Source: Olsenella uli (GTDB taxonomy: Bacteria > Actinomycetota > Coriobacteriia > Coriobacteriales > Atopobiaceae). From it: a stretch of 64,000 nt of DNA. Both the position numbers and the translations under genes were made by a program. Location of the stretch: the NCBI RefSeq assembly GCF_016900775.1, contig NZ_JACJKN010000008.1, positions 33,626-97,625 on the forward strand, in the 5' to 3' direction. The notes under the pieces are model-generated. The model was not told where the DNA came from, ran no database searches, and saw nothing but the letters and a program-made list of their open reading frames with translations. Positions within the stretch are counted from its first letter, which is position 1. Each line of letters starts with the position of its first letter. This document shows, piece after piece, positions 1 to 7,332 of the stretch.

Positions 1-362
1 TCGACGGCGTCCTCCTGCTGCGCGATGATGGCGTCGATGCCGGCGATGTCGGCCTTGGTGGCCTTGGCGCAGCACTCGATGACGACCTGCCGCTCGAGGC
101 ACTCGCGGGCGAAGCGCGCGTCCTCGCAGGAGCGCATGTCGATCTTGGAGACGTAGGTGCCGCTCTGGGGCACCGTGTTCACGAGCCCCTGCTGCTGGAG
201 GAGCACGAGCGCCTCGCGCACGGGCGTGCGGCCGAGCCCGAGCTCCTCGCAGAGGCGCTTGGGCACGAGGCGCTCCCCGGGCTTGTAGCGCGAGAACACG
301 AGCGCGCGCCGCAGGGCCTCGTAGGCCTGGGTCTGCAGGGTGGGGGTGTCCTTCTCGTGCAT
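1..362 (-). CDS. GntR-family (FCD-type) transcriptional regulator, partial
   Basis: Read on the minus strand from an ATG at 362; the 3' end lies outside the window, so only about 120 residues are visible. Residues about 8-70 form the winged-helix GntR domain (AYEALRRALV, then LGLGRTPVREALVLLQQQGL, the hallmark GntR recognition helix), followed by SGTYVSKID and the start of a helical FCD-like effector domain (CLERQVVIECC). GntR/FCD regulators usually repress sugar-acid catabolism and are released by a pathway intermediate. It is divergent from uxuB, and a palindromic operator lies between them (557-570). I infer that it controls the hexuronate regulon to its right. The exact effector is unknown. 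Confidence 0.9.
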   Translation of the reverse strand, partial: MHEKDTPTLQTQAYEALRRALVFSRYKPGERLVPKRLCEELGLGRTPVREALVLLQQQGLVNTVPQSGTYVSKIDMRSCEDARFARECLERQVVIECCAKATKADIAGIDAIIAQQEDAV

Positions 363-556
363 GCTCGTCCTTCTCGCTTTGCTTCTCGTGGTGTCAGGCA
401 ATGTCTTATTTTACGGGTTGGCGCGCGCGCCGGCCGTCCGATTCGCGAGCGCGACGCAATCTCCAGGCCCTCCGGACACTCAAAGCCGAATACCGACCGC
501 TGGCGGATTCCCCGCAAAACCTCGCGTCTCGCCGGTTGAGTTGGAGGGGCGCTCAA

Positions 557-570
557 ACTAATATATCAGT
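557..570. promoter_or_regulatory. Regulon operator upstream of uxuB (ACTAATATATCAGT)
   Basis: Palindrome differing by one base from the perfect ACTGATATATCAGT seen at 7273, 9684 and 13855, and extended here to AA...TT on both flanks. It lies about 70 bases before uxuB, in the gap between the divergent GntR gene and uxuB. Recurrence before functionally linked operons supports an operator; the protein that binds it is inferred. Confidence 0.75.
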
Positions 571-639
571 TTAGGGGGAACCGAAGGGGCCTGCGGCACC
601 GCGCTCGCGCGGGCGCGGGCGAGAAGGACGGAGGAGTAC

Positions 640-2253
640 ATGGCAACACTCAAGAACTGGCAGGAGAGCCGCGACGAGCTCGAGGGCAAGGGGGTGCGCC
701 TGCCCCAGTGCGACGTCGACGCCCTGCGCAAGGCGGGCGCCGAGCAGCCGGTGTGGATGCACTTCGGCGGCGGCAACCTCTACCGCGCCTTCCACGCCCA
801 GATCGCGCAGGACCTCGCGGACAAGGGGCTGCTCTCCCGCGGCGTCGTGGTGGCGGAGACCTTCCGCCCGTTCACGATCGACGAGGTCTACGCCCCCTAT
901 GACAACAACATCCTGCAGGTCGTCATGAACGCCGACGGCACGCTCGACGAGCGCGTGCTCGCCGTCACGGCCGGCGCCATCTTCGCCAACGCCGACCGCC
1001 CGACCGACTACGCCCTCGCGCGCCGCTACTTCGAGAGCCCCGACCTCCAGCTGGTCACCTTCACCATCACGGAGAAGGGCTACGGCCTCACCAACGCCTC
1101 CGGCAAGCTGCTGCCCTACGTGGCCGCCGAGATCGAGGCCGGCCCCGCGCACGCCGCGAGCTCCATGGGCATCGTCTGCGCGCTGCTCGTCGACCGCTTC
1201 GAGGCGGGCGCGGCGCCCATCGCCATGGTCTCCACCGACAACTTCTCGCAGAACGGCCGCCGCTTCCAGGAGGCCATCCTCACGATCGCCCGCGGCTGGC
1301 TCGAGCACGGCCACGTCACGCAGGACTTCGTGGACTACGTCTCGGACGAGTCGCGCGTGAGCTTCCCCTGGTCGATGATCGACCGCATCACCCCCAACCC
1401 CTCGCCCGAGACCGAGGCCGCCCTGCGCGAGCAGGGCTGGGAGGACCTCGACCTCATCACGACCTCCGGCCCGACCTTCGCCGGCTTCGCCAACACCGAG
1501 GCGGCCCACTACCTCGTCATCGAGGACTCGTTCCCCAACGGCCGGCCGGCCCTCGAGGAGGGCGGCGTGATCATGTGCGACCGCGAAACCGCCGAGCGCG
1601 CCGATACCATGAAGGTCACCGCCTGCCTGAACCCGCTGCACACGTGCCTGGCCGTCTACGGCTGCCTGCTCGGCTACACCCGCATCTGGCAGGAGATGGA
1701 GAACCCGGACCTCGTGGCGCTCATCAGGAGGCTCGGCTACGACGAGGACCTGCCCGTGGTCGTGGACCCCAAGGTCATCGACCCCAAGACCTTCATCGAC
1801 GAGCTGCTCGCCGAGCGCCTGCCCAACAAGAGCCTGCCCGACGCACCGCAGCGCATCGCGGCCGACACCTCGCAGAAGGTGCCCATCCGCTATGGCCACA
1901 CCCTGAACGCCTACCTCGAGGCGGGGCGTGACGTCTCCGGGCTCGTGGCGATCCCGCTCGTGATCGCGGGGTGGATGCGCTACCTGCTCGCCGTCGACGA
2001 TAGGGGAGAGGCCTTCGAGCCGAGCCCCGACCCGCTGCTCGCCGACCTCAGGGCCCAGCTCTCCGGCATCTCGCTCGGCGAGACCGACCCCGCCAAGATC
2101 CACGAGGCGCTGAGCCCCATCCTGTCCAACGCCGAGATCTTCTCGCTCGACCTCTACGAGGCCGGCCTCGGCGAGAAGATCGAGGGCATGTTCGCCGAGC
2201 TCAACGCCGGCCCCGGCGCCGTGGCCGCCACCATCGCGCGCTACGTCGGCTAG
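640..2253 (+). CDS. uxuB: Fructuronate reductase (D-mannonate oxidoreductase), mannitol dehydrogenase family
   Basis: A 537-residue long-chain mannitol-dehydrogenase-family protein. The N-terminal part has the family motif HFGGGNLYRAFHAQ (about residues 46-59), a dinucleotide-binding start. Family members reduce fructuronate to D-mannonate with NADH, or tagaturonate to altronate in the UxaB branch. The adjacent mannonate dehydratase gene makes the UxuB role the better choice. The start is fixed by a strong GGAGGAG site just before ATG 640. It is the first gene of the uxuB-uxuA-uxaC group and lies downstream of the regulon operator at 557-570. Cytoplasmic. The family is clear; the exact substrate rests on context. 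Confidence 0.88.
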   Translation: MATLKNWQESRDELEGKGVRLPQCDVDALRKAGAEQPVWMHFGGGNLYRAFHAQIAQDLADKGLLSRGVVVAETFRPFTIDEVYAPYDNNILQVVMNADGTLDERVLAVTAGAIFANADRPTDYALARRYFESPDLQLVTFTITEKGYGLTNASGKLLPYVAAEIEAGPAHAASSMGIVCALLVDRFEAGAAPIAMVSTDNFSQNGRRFQEAILTIARGWLEHGHVTQDFVDYVSDESRVSFPWSMIDRITPNPSPETEAALREQGWEDLDLITTSGPTFAGFANTEAAHYLVIEDSFPNGRPALEEGGVIMCDRETAERADTMKVTACLNPLHTCLAVYGCLLGYTRIWQEMENPDLVALIRRLGYDEDLPVVVDPKVIDPKTFIDELLAERLPNKSLPDAPQRIAADTSQKVPIRYGHTLNAYLEAGRDVSGLVAIPLVIAGWMRYLLAVDDRGEAFEPSPDPLLADLRAQLSGISLGETDPAKIHEALSPILSNAEIFSLDLYEAGLGEKIEGMFAELNAGPGAVAATIARYVG

Positions 2254-2297
2254 ACAACCCAGAGCCGGGCACGGGCCCGGAGAGAGAGGAGAGGGAC

Positions 2298-3380
2298 ATG
2301 GAGCTCACCTTCCGCTGGTACGGCCCCAACGAGGAGAAGATCACGCTCGAAGAGATCAGCCAGATCCCCGGCTGCAAGGGCATCGTCGGCACGCTCTTCG
2401 ACATCCCCGCAGGCGAGGTCTGGCCGCGCGAGCGCATCCACGAGCTGCGCGAGATGGTCGAGGCCCACGGGCTCACGCTCAAGGTCATCGAGTCGGTGAA
2501 CGTCTCCGACGACATCAAGATCGGCACCGAGAAGCGCGACGAGCACATCGAGAACTACAAGGAGACGATCCGCAACCTCGCCGCCGAGGGCGTCAAGGTC
2601 ATCTGCTACAACTTCATGCCGGTCTTCGACTGGGTGAAGTCCGACCTCGACTATGTCCTGCCCGACGGCTCGCGCACGCTCGCCTTCGTCAAGGCGAACA
2701 TCCCCGACGACCCGCAGGTCATCATCGACCGCGTGGCCAACGGCTCGGGCGACTTCACGCTGCCCGGCTGGGAGCCGGAGCGCCTGGCGCAGGTGCGGGC
2801 CCTCCTCGACGCCTACAAGGACATCGACGACGACAAGCTGCGCGAGAACCTCGTCTACTTCCTCGAGGCCATCATGCCCACCTGCGAGGAGTGCGACGTC
2901 AAGATGGCCATCCACCCGGACGACCCGCCCTACTCGCTCTTTGGCCTGCCGCGCATCATCAAGAACCGCGAGGACCTCGACTGGCTCTGCACCGCGGTGG
3001 ACACGCCCTACAACGGCATCACCCTGTGCTGCGGCTCGATCGCCGAGGAGCCCGGCAACGACATCTACTCCATCCTCGCCGAGTTCACCCGCCGCGGCCG
3101 CATCCACTTCGTGCACATGCGCAACATCAAGTACATCAACCCCGACGAGCCCGGCAACAAGGACTTCTACGAGGCGCCGCACCCCAGCCCCTGCGGCTCG
3201 CTCGACATGTACAAGATGATGAGGGCCCTGCACGACAACGGCTTCACGGGCTACATGAGGCCCGACCACGGCCGCATGATCTGGGGCGAGACGGGACGCC
3301 CGGGCTACGGCCTCTACGACCGCGCGCTCGGCATCGCCTACATCAACGGAATGTGGGAGGCCATCGAGAAGGGCGCGTAG
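2298..3380 (+). CDS. uxuA: D-mannonate dehydratase
   Basis: A 360-residue TIM-barrel enzyme that dehydrates D-mannonate to 2-keto-3-deoxygluconate. The start MELTFRWYGPNEEKITLEEI and the central MAIHPDDPP and VHMRNIK motifs are typical of UxuA; the C-terminal MRPDHGRMIW carries a conserved metal-site region. Length matches the family. It lies 44 bases after uxuB with a GAGAGGAGAGGG ribosome site, so the two are almost certainly one transcript. The product is the substrate of KdgK further downstream. Confidence 0.96.
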   Translation: MELTFRWYGPNEEKITLEEISQIPGCKGIVGTLFDIPAGEVWPRERIHELREMVEAHGLTLKVIESVNVSDDIKIGTEKRDEHIENYKETIRNLAAEGVKVICYNFMPVFDWVKSDLDYVLPDGSRTLAFVKANIPDDPQVIIDRVANGSGDFTLPGWEPERLAQVRALLDAYKDIDDDKLRENLVYFLEAIMPTCEECDVKMAIHPDDPPYSLFGLPRIIKNREDLDWLCTAVDTPYNGITLCCGSIAEEPGNDIYSILAEFTRRGRIHFVHMRNIKYINPDEPGNKDFYEAPHPSPCGSLDMYKMMRALHDNGFTGYMRPDHGRMIWGETGRPGYGLYDRALGIAYINGMWEAIEKGA

Positions 3381-3389
3381 GTCCTCTCG

Positions 3390-3470
3390 GCCCCGCCGCC
3401 GCATATGATCCCGCGCTCGGACAGCTTTGCTTCGCAAAGAACTCGCGCGGGACATATGCGACGGCGGGGC
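3390..3470. repeat. Long imperfect palindrome between uxuA and uxaC
   Basis: Arms of about 26 bases (3390-3416 and 3445-3470) are nearly complementary and enclose a second small hairpin (CTTTGC-TTC-GCAAAG, 3425-3439). There is no T-run after it, so a simple terminator is unlikely. It may be a repeat element or an mRNA stability/attenuation structure inside the operon. Confidence 0.6.
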
Positions 3471-3547
3471 TGGTGGCTCAAGCGCCCTTCTCGGTTGCTC
3501 CCGCGCGATTCCCACCCTCTGGGTTCTGGGCGAAAGGGGATTCTTCC

Positions 3548-4963
3548 ATGCTTCTGAACGATGACTTTCTGCTGACCACCGAGTGGGCCAGGAGGCTCTT
3601 CCACGACCACGCGGAGAAGATGCCGATCATCGACTACCACTGCCACCTCGACCCGCGCCAGATCTACGAGGACGTGCACTTCTCGGACCTCGCCCAGCTC
3701 TGGATCTGCGACAACGGCGCCGGCGACCACTACAAGTGGCGCCTCATGCGCGCCAACGGGACGCCCGAGCGCCTCATCACCGGCGACGGCGAGCCCTACG
3801 AGAAGTTCCTCGCCTACGTGGACACCATCGAGCGCGCGCCCGGCAACCCGCTCTACGAGTGGAGCCACCTGGAGCTGCGCCGCGCCTTCGGGATCGACCT
3901 CACGATCTGCCGCGCCAACGCCGAGGAGATCTGGCGGCGCGCGGGCGAGCGCATCGCCGAGGCGGACTTCTCCGCCAAGGGCCTCATCCGCGCCTTCGAC
4001 GTGCGCTGCGTCTGCACCACCGACGACCCGGCGAGCGACCTCGCCTGGCACAAGCTGCTCGCCGCCGAGGAGGCCGAGAACGGCTTCAAGGTCCTGCCGA
4101 CCTTCCGCCCCGACGGCCTCATGGGCATCGACAAGCCTGACTTCGCCGCCTACATCGGCCGCCTCGCGGACGTCTCTGGCGTGGCCGTCACCGACTGGGC
4201 GAGCCTGAAGGCCGCCGCCGCCCAGCGCGTGGCCTACTTCCACGAGGTCGGCGGCCGCCTCGCGGACCACGGCATGAACTCGTTCTTCTACGCCGGCGCC
4301 ACCGAGGACGAGGTGGCCGGCATCGTGGCGCGCGCCCTTGCGGGCGAGGCCCCGAGCAAGGCCGAGGTGGACGCCTACCAGAGCGCGCTCACGCTCTTCC
4401 TCATGGGCGAGTACGAGCGCCACGGCTGGACGCTCCAGCTGCACGCCAACGTCTTCCGCAACGCCAACTCCCGCGGCTTCGCCGCGCTCGGCGCCGACGC
4501 CGGCTTTGACTCCGCCGGCGACCAGCCGGGCCTTGTGGGGCAGCTCGCCCTGCTCCTCGACGCCGCCAACAGCGCCGACGCCCTGCCCAAGACGATCATC
4601 TACACGCTTGACGAGTCCCAGTACATGGGCATCGCCACGCTCATCCAGTCCTTCCAGGGCGGCTGCCGCCAGCGCCTGCAGCTCGGCTGCGCCTGGTGGT
4701 TCTTCGACCACTTCGCGGGCATGAAGAGCCAGCTCACGATGTACGCCCAGGAGAGCCTGCTCGCCAACTTCACCGGCATGCTCACGGACTCCCGGAGCTT
4801 CCTCAGCTACCCGCGCCACGAGTACTTCCGCCGCGTGCTCTGCCACACCGTCGGCGAGTGGGTCGAGATGGGCCGGCTCCCCGAGGACGAGGCCTACCTC
4901 GGCGGCCTCATTGAGGACATCTGCTACAACAACGCGCACGACTACTTCGGCTTCTTCGAGTAG
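3548..4963 (+). CDS. uxaC: Glucuronate (uronate) isomerase
   Basis: A 471-residue member of the uronate isomerase family, which interconverts D-glucuronate and D-fructuronate, the entry step of this pathway. The N-terminal PIIDYHCHLDPRQIYED contains the H-x-H metal-site motif, and PRHEYFRRVLC near the C-terminus is a family signature. The frame is open far upstream, but ATG 3548 gives the expected length and N-terminal MLLNDDFLLTTEWARRLFHDHA. It lies 167 bases after uxuA, the gap holding a long palindrome. Cytoplasmic. Confidence 0.95.
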   Translation: MLLNDDFLLTTEWARRLFHDHAEKMPIIDYHCHLDPRQIYEDVHFSDLAQLWICDNGAGDHYKWRLMRANGTPERLITGDGEPYEKFLAYVDTIERAPGNPLYEWSHLELRRAFGIDLTICRANAEEIWRRAGERIAEADFSAKGLIRAFDVRCVCTTDDPASDLAWHKLLAAEEAENGFKVLPTFRPDGLMGIDKPDFAAYIGRLADVSGVAVTDWASLKAAAAQRVAYFHEVGGRLADHGMNSFFYAGATEDEVAGIVARALAGEAPSKAEVDAYQSALTLFLMGEYERHGWTLQLHANVFRNANSRGFAALGADAGFDSAGDQPGLVGQLALLLDAANSADALPKTIIYTLDESQYMGIATLIQSFQGGCRQRLQLGCAWWFFDHFAGMKSQLTMYAQESLLANFTGMLTDSRSFLSYPRHEYFRRVLCHTVGEWVEMGRLPEDEAYLGGLIEDICYNNAHDYFGFFE

Positions 4964-4993
4964 GCGCGCCCGGCGACCTGACGCCCGCCCTTC

Positions 4994-5115
4994 GTCGCCG
5001 GGGCCCCGCGGAGCGGATCTGCGGGGCCCCGGCGACGTTTCTGCTCCGGGAAGCGTCGCCTGCGCCCCGCACGGTGGCGTTGCGGGGCGCAGGCGACGCA
5101 TTTCGGGGGCCGGGG
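4994..5115. repeat. Two units of a 61-bp palindromic repeat
   Basis: GTCGC begins at 4994 and again at 5055, exactly 61 bases apart. Each unit is a strong palindrome (4993-5037 and 5053-5099) whose arms run GTCGCC...GGCGAC, with a linker ending CCGGGAA or similar. The same period and layout recur four times at 63746-63989. It fills most of the uxaC-kdgK gap (4964-5221). Confidence 0.75.
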
Positions 5116-5221
5116 TTCCGGGCGGCGGCGCCCGGCCGCCTCCGCCGCCCGTCGAATTGCGAAGCCGCTCGCTGGACGGCCGTGGCGCGGCCGCCGCACG
5201 GCGGATACACTGTTCTCATTA

Positions 5222-5233
5222 GTGATATATCAC
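5222..5233. promoter_or_regulatory. Regulon operator upstream of kdgK (GTGATATATCAC)
   Basis: Perfect 12-base palindrome with the same TGATATATCA core as the other operators in this locus. It lies 17 bases before the kdgK start, so it would overlap the promoter or the start of the transcript. Its presence suggests that kdgK has its own regulated promoter. Confidence 0.65.
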
Positions 5234-5249
5234 GGGGCAAGGAGATACC

Positions 5250-6290
5250 ATGGCTGATGATGTGACGGGCAGCGGGAGGGTCCTGTCGCTCGGCGAGATC
5301 ATGTGCCGCCTCTCCGTGGGCGGCGGGATGCGCCTGGCGGACGCCGCGTCCTTCGACGCGCACTACGGCGGGGCGGAGGCCAACGTCGCCATCTCGCTCG
5401 CCAACTTCGGGCACGAGGCCACCTTCGCCACGAAGGTGCCGGAGAACCCGCTCGGCGACGCGGTGGTGCGCCACCTCCACAGAAACGGCGTCGACACCTC
5501 GCAGGTCCTGCGCGGCGGGGCGCGCCTCGGCACCTACTACCTCGAGATCGGCACCGCCAATCGCGGGTCGGTCGCCGTCTACGACCGCGCCGGCTCCTCG
5601 TTCGCGACGATGGCGTCCTGCGAATGGGACGTCGACGAGCTCTTCTCGGGCGTGGGGCTCTTCCACGTGACGGGCATCTGCCCGGCGCTCTCCGCGTCCT
5701 GGCGCGCGCTCACGCTCGAGCTCGTGCGCGCCGCGGCCGAGCGCGGCATCCCCGTGAGCTACGACGTCAACTTCCGGGGCAAGCTCTGGACGTGGGACGA
5801 GTGCATGGACGCCTTCCGCGACGTCCTGCCCTACGTCACCTACCTCGCCGCGAGCTGGGGCGACGTCCAGAGCGCCCTCGGCCTTGCGCGCACGCCCTGG
5901 AGCGAGGAGGCCATGGTCGCGGCCTACGATGCGCTCGTCGCCGCCCATCCGGGCGTCCGCGCCATCTACTGCACGCGGCGCGTCGCGCACTCGAGCAGCT
6001 CGAACGACCTCACCGGCTACCTCTACACGGCCGACGGCACGGGCGCCGCGGGATCGCTCGCGCGCTCCCGCACCTGGCACGTGGAGCCCATCGTCGACCG
6101 CGTGGGCGGCGGCGACGCCTTCGCCGGCGGCGTGCTCCACGGGCTTCTCGCCGAGATGGCGCCTGCCGACGCCATCGAGTTCGCGGCCGCGGCGAGCGTG
6201 CTCAAGCACAGCGTGGCGGGCGACGCCAACCGCTTCACGGCCGCCGAGGTCACCGACTTCATGGCCAGCGGCGCTGACGTCAAGCGCTAG
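5250..6290 (+). CDS. kdgK: 2-keto-3-deoxygluconate kinase (PfkB family)
   Basis: A 346-residue ribokinase/PfkB-fold sugar kinase that phosphorylates KDG to KDPG. It shows an N-terminal LSLGEIMCRLS start, the substrate-region YGGAEANVAISLANFG (about residues 38-52), and the ATP/anion-hole motif DRVGGGDAFAGG with catalytic Asp289. Length and motif order fit KdgK. ATG 5250 follows an AAGGAG site. It is followed by the KDPG aldolase gene after a short gap holding palindromes. Confidence 0.92.
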   Translation: MADDVTGSGRVLSLGEIMCRLSVGGGMRLADAASFDAHYGGAEANVAISLANFGHEATFATKVPENPLGDAVVRHLHRNGVDTSQVLRGGARLGTYYLEIGTANRGSVAVYDRAGSSFATMASCEWDVDELFSGVGLFHVTGICPALSASWRALTLELVRAAAERGIPVSYDVNFRGKLWTWDECMDAFRDVLPYVTYLAASWGDVQSALGLARTPWSEEAMVAAYDALVAAHPGVRAIYCTRRVAHSSSSNDLTGYLYTADGTGAAGSLARSRTWHVEPIVDRVGGGDAFAGGVLHGLLAEMAPADAIEFAAAASVLKHSVAGDANRFTAAEVTDFMASGADVKR

Positions 6291-6291
6291 C

Positions 6292-6375
6292 CTGCGAATT
6301 GGGGACAGTCCCCGATTCGCAGATATGATTGATATCAAACTATTATGTAAATTGGGGACTGTCCCCAATTCGCAG
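6292..6375. repeat. Two palindromic GGGGAC(A/T)GTCCCC elements between kdgK and the aldolase gene
   Basis: The first, 6292-6322, is a near-perfect 31-base palindrome (CTGCGAATTGGGGAC...). The second, 6350-6370, is the 21-base palindrome centred on GGGGACTGTCCCC, followed by TTCGCAG as in the first. The elements are 28 bases apart, separated by an AT-rich stretch holding TTGATATCAA (6329-6338). A related element lies inside the dus gene at 19530-19560. Confidence 0.75.
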
Positions 6376-6391
6376 ACGTGAGGGGGAGCCC

Positions 6392-7033
6392 ATGTACATG
6401 GACAGCTACTACGAGAAGGTCGAGAGGCTCGCGATCATCCCGGTCGTCGTCCTGGACGACGCCGCCGACGCCAAGCCGCTCGCCGACGCGCTCGTCGCCG
6501 GCGGGATGCCCTCGGCCGAGGTGACGTTCCGCACGGCCGCCGCGGCCGACTCCATCCGCGCCATGCGCGCCGCGCACCCGGACATGGCGGTGGGCGCGGG
6601 CACCGTGCTCTCCGTCGATCAGGTCGACGAGGCCGTCGAGGCGGGCGCCGAGTTCATCGTGAGCCCGGGCTTCGACGAGGAGGTTGTCCGCCACTGCATG
6701 GAGCGCGAGCTCCCGGTCTTCCCGGCCTGCGTCACTCCCACCGAGGTCATCGCCGCCCGCAAGCTCGGCATCCACGTGACCAAGTTCTTCCCGGCCGCGC
6801 AGTACGGCGGCCTCTCCACCATCAACGCGCTCGCCGCGCCCTTCGTGGGGCACCGCTTCATGCCGACGGGCGGCGTCTCGCCGGCCAACGTGGCTGAGTT
6901 CCTCGCGAGCCCTCACGTGATCGCCTGCGGCGGCACCTGGATGGTCAAGGCCAACCTCATCAAGGAGGGCCGCTTCGACGAGGTCGAGCGACTCTGCCGC
7001 GAGGCCATGGGCATCGTGGCCACGGTGCGGTAG
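6392..7033 (+). CDS. eda: KDPG aldolase (2-dehydro-3-deoxy-6-phosphogluconate aldolase)
   Basis: A 213-residue class I aldolase that splits KDPG into pyruvate and glyceraldehyde 3-phosphate, the last step of the pathway encoded here. Visible motifs are AIIPVVVLDD at the N-terminus, the EVTFRT glutamate region, GAGTVLSVDQ, and VTKFFPAAQYGG with the Schiff-base lysine at residue 131. ATG 6392 is chosen because GAGGGGGA precedes it; a second ATG six bases later is possible. It is probably co-transcribed with kdgK. Confidence 0.93.
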   Translation: MYMDSYYEKVERLAIIPVVVLDDAADAKPLADALVAGGMPSAEVTFRTAAAADSIRAMRAAHPDMAVGAGTVLSVDQVDEAVEAGAEFIVSPGFDEEVVRHCMERELPVFPACVTPTEVIAARKLGIHVTKFFPAAQYGGLSTINALAAPFVGHRFMPTGGVSPANVAEFLASPHVIACGGTWMVKANLIKEGRFDEVERLCREAMGIVATVR

Positions 7034-7097
7034 CGCCGCGCGCCCCTCTCGCCACGCGTCGCGCCCCCAGGTGCCGGCGCGCCACACAACGCAGCGA

Positions 7098-7146
7098 CTC
7101 GGCCATCCGCCGCAAGGGGCAGGCTCGCCCGCAGGCGGGTGGCCGA
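7098..7146. other. Hairpin in the aldolase-GH2 gap
   Basis: CTCGGCCATCCGCC and GGCGGGTGGCCGAG form a long stem. No clear T-run follows, so terminator function is uncertain. A second GC-rich inverted repeat (GGAGGGCGG / CCGCCCTCC) follows before 7210. Otherwise the 7034-7272 gap shows no gene. Confidence 0.45.
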
Positions 7147-7272
7147 GCTTCCGTGCGATGGGGGAGGGCGGCCCGCGGGCGGGCTCCGAGACACGGCGCC
7201 CCGCCCTCCGCTGGGACGGGAAATGCGGCCGGTCAGGGGGCGCGCCGACGCCATGGCCCCGTTATGCGCTAG

Positions 7273-7286
7273 ACTGATATATCAGT
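7273..7286. promoter_or_regulatory. Regulon operator upstream of the GH2 gene (ACTGATATATCAGT)
   Basis: Perfect 14-base palindrome, identical to those at 9684 and 13855. It lies 46 bases before the GH2 start and links this glycosidase to the hexuronate genes. Confidence 0.8.
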
Positions 7287-7332
7287 TGGAAGTGCCGTAC
7301 TGGAGCGGCGGGGAGCCGAGGAAAGAGGGAGC

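Noticed and set aside
571..2103. Long minus-strand open frame opposite uxuB
   Set aside because: It is a GC-rich mirror of the uxuB frame: no family resemblance, Val/Glu/Gly/Arg/His-rich composition and no ribosome site. Similar long antisense frames opposite uxuA, GH2, GH3, lepA and rml genes were dropped for the same reason.
6329..6338. Sixth regulon operator before the KDPG aldolase gene
   Set aside because: TTGATATCAA has a shorter centre than TGATATATCA and no matching flanks, so it is not counted as a member of the operator family.
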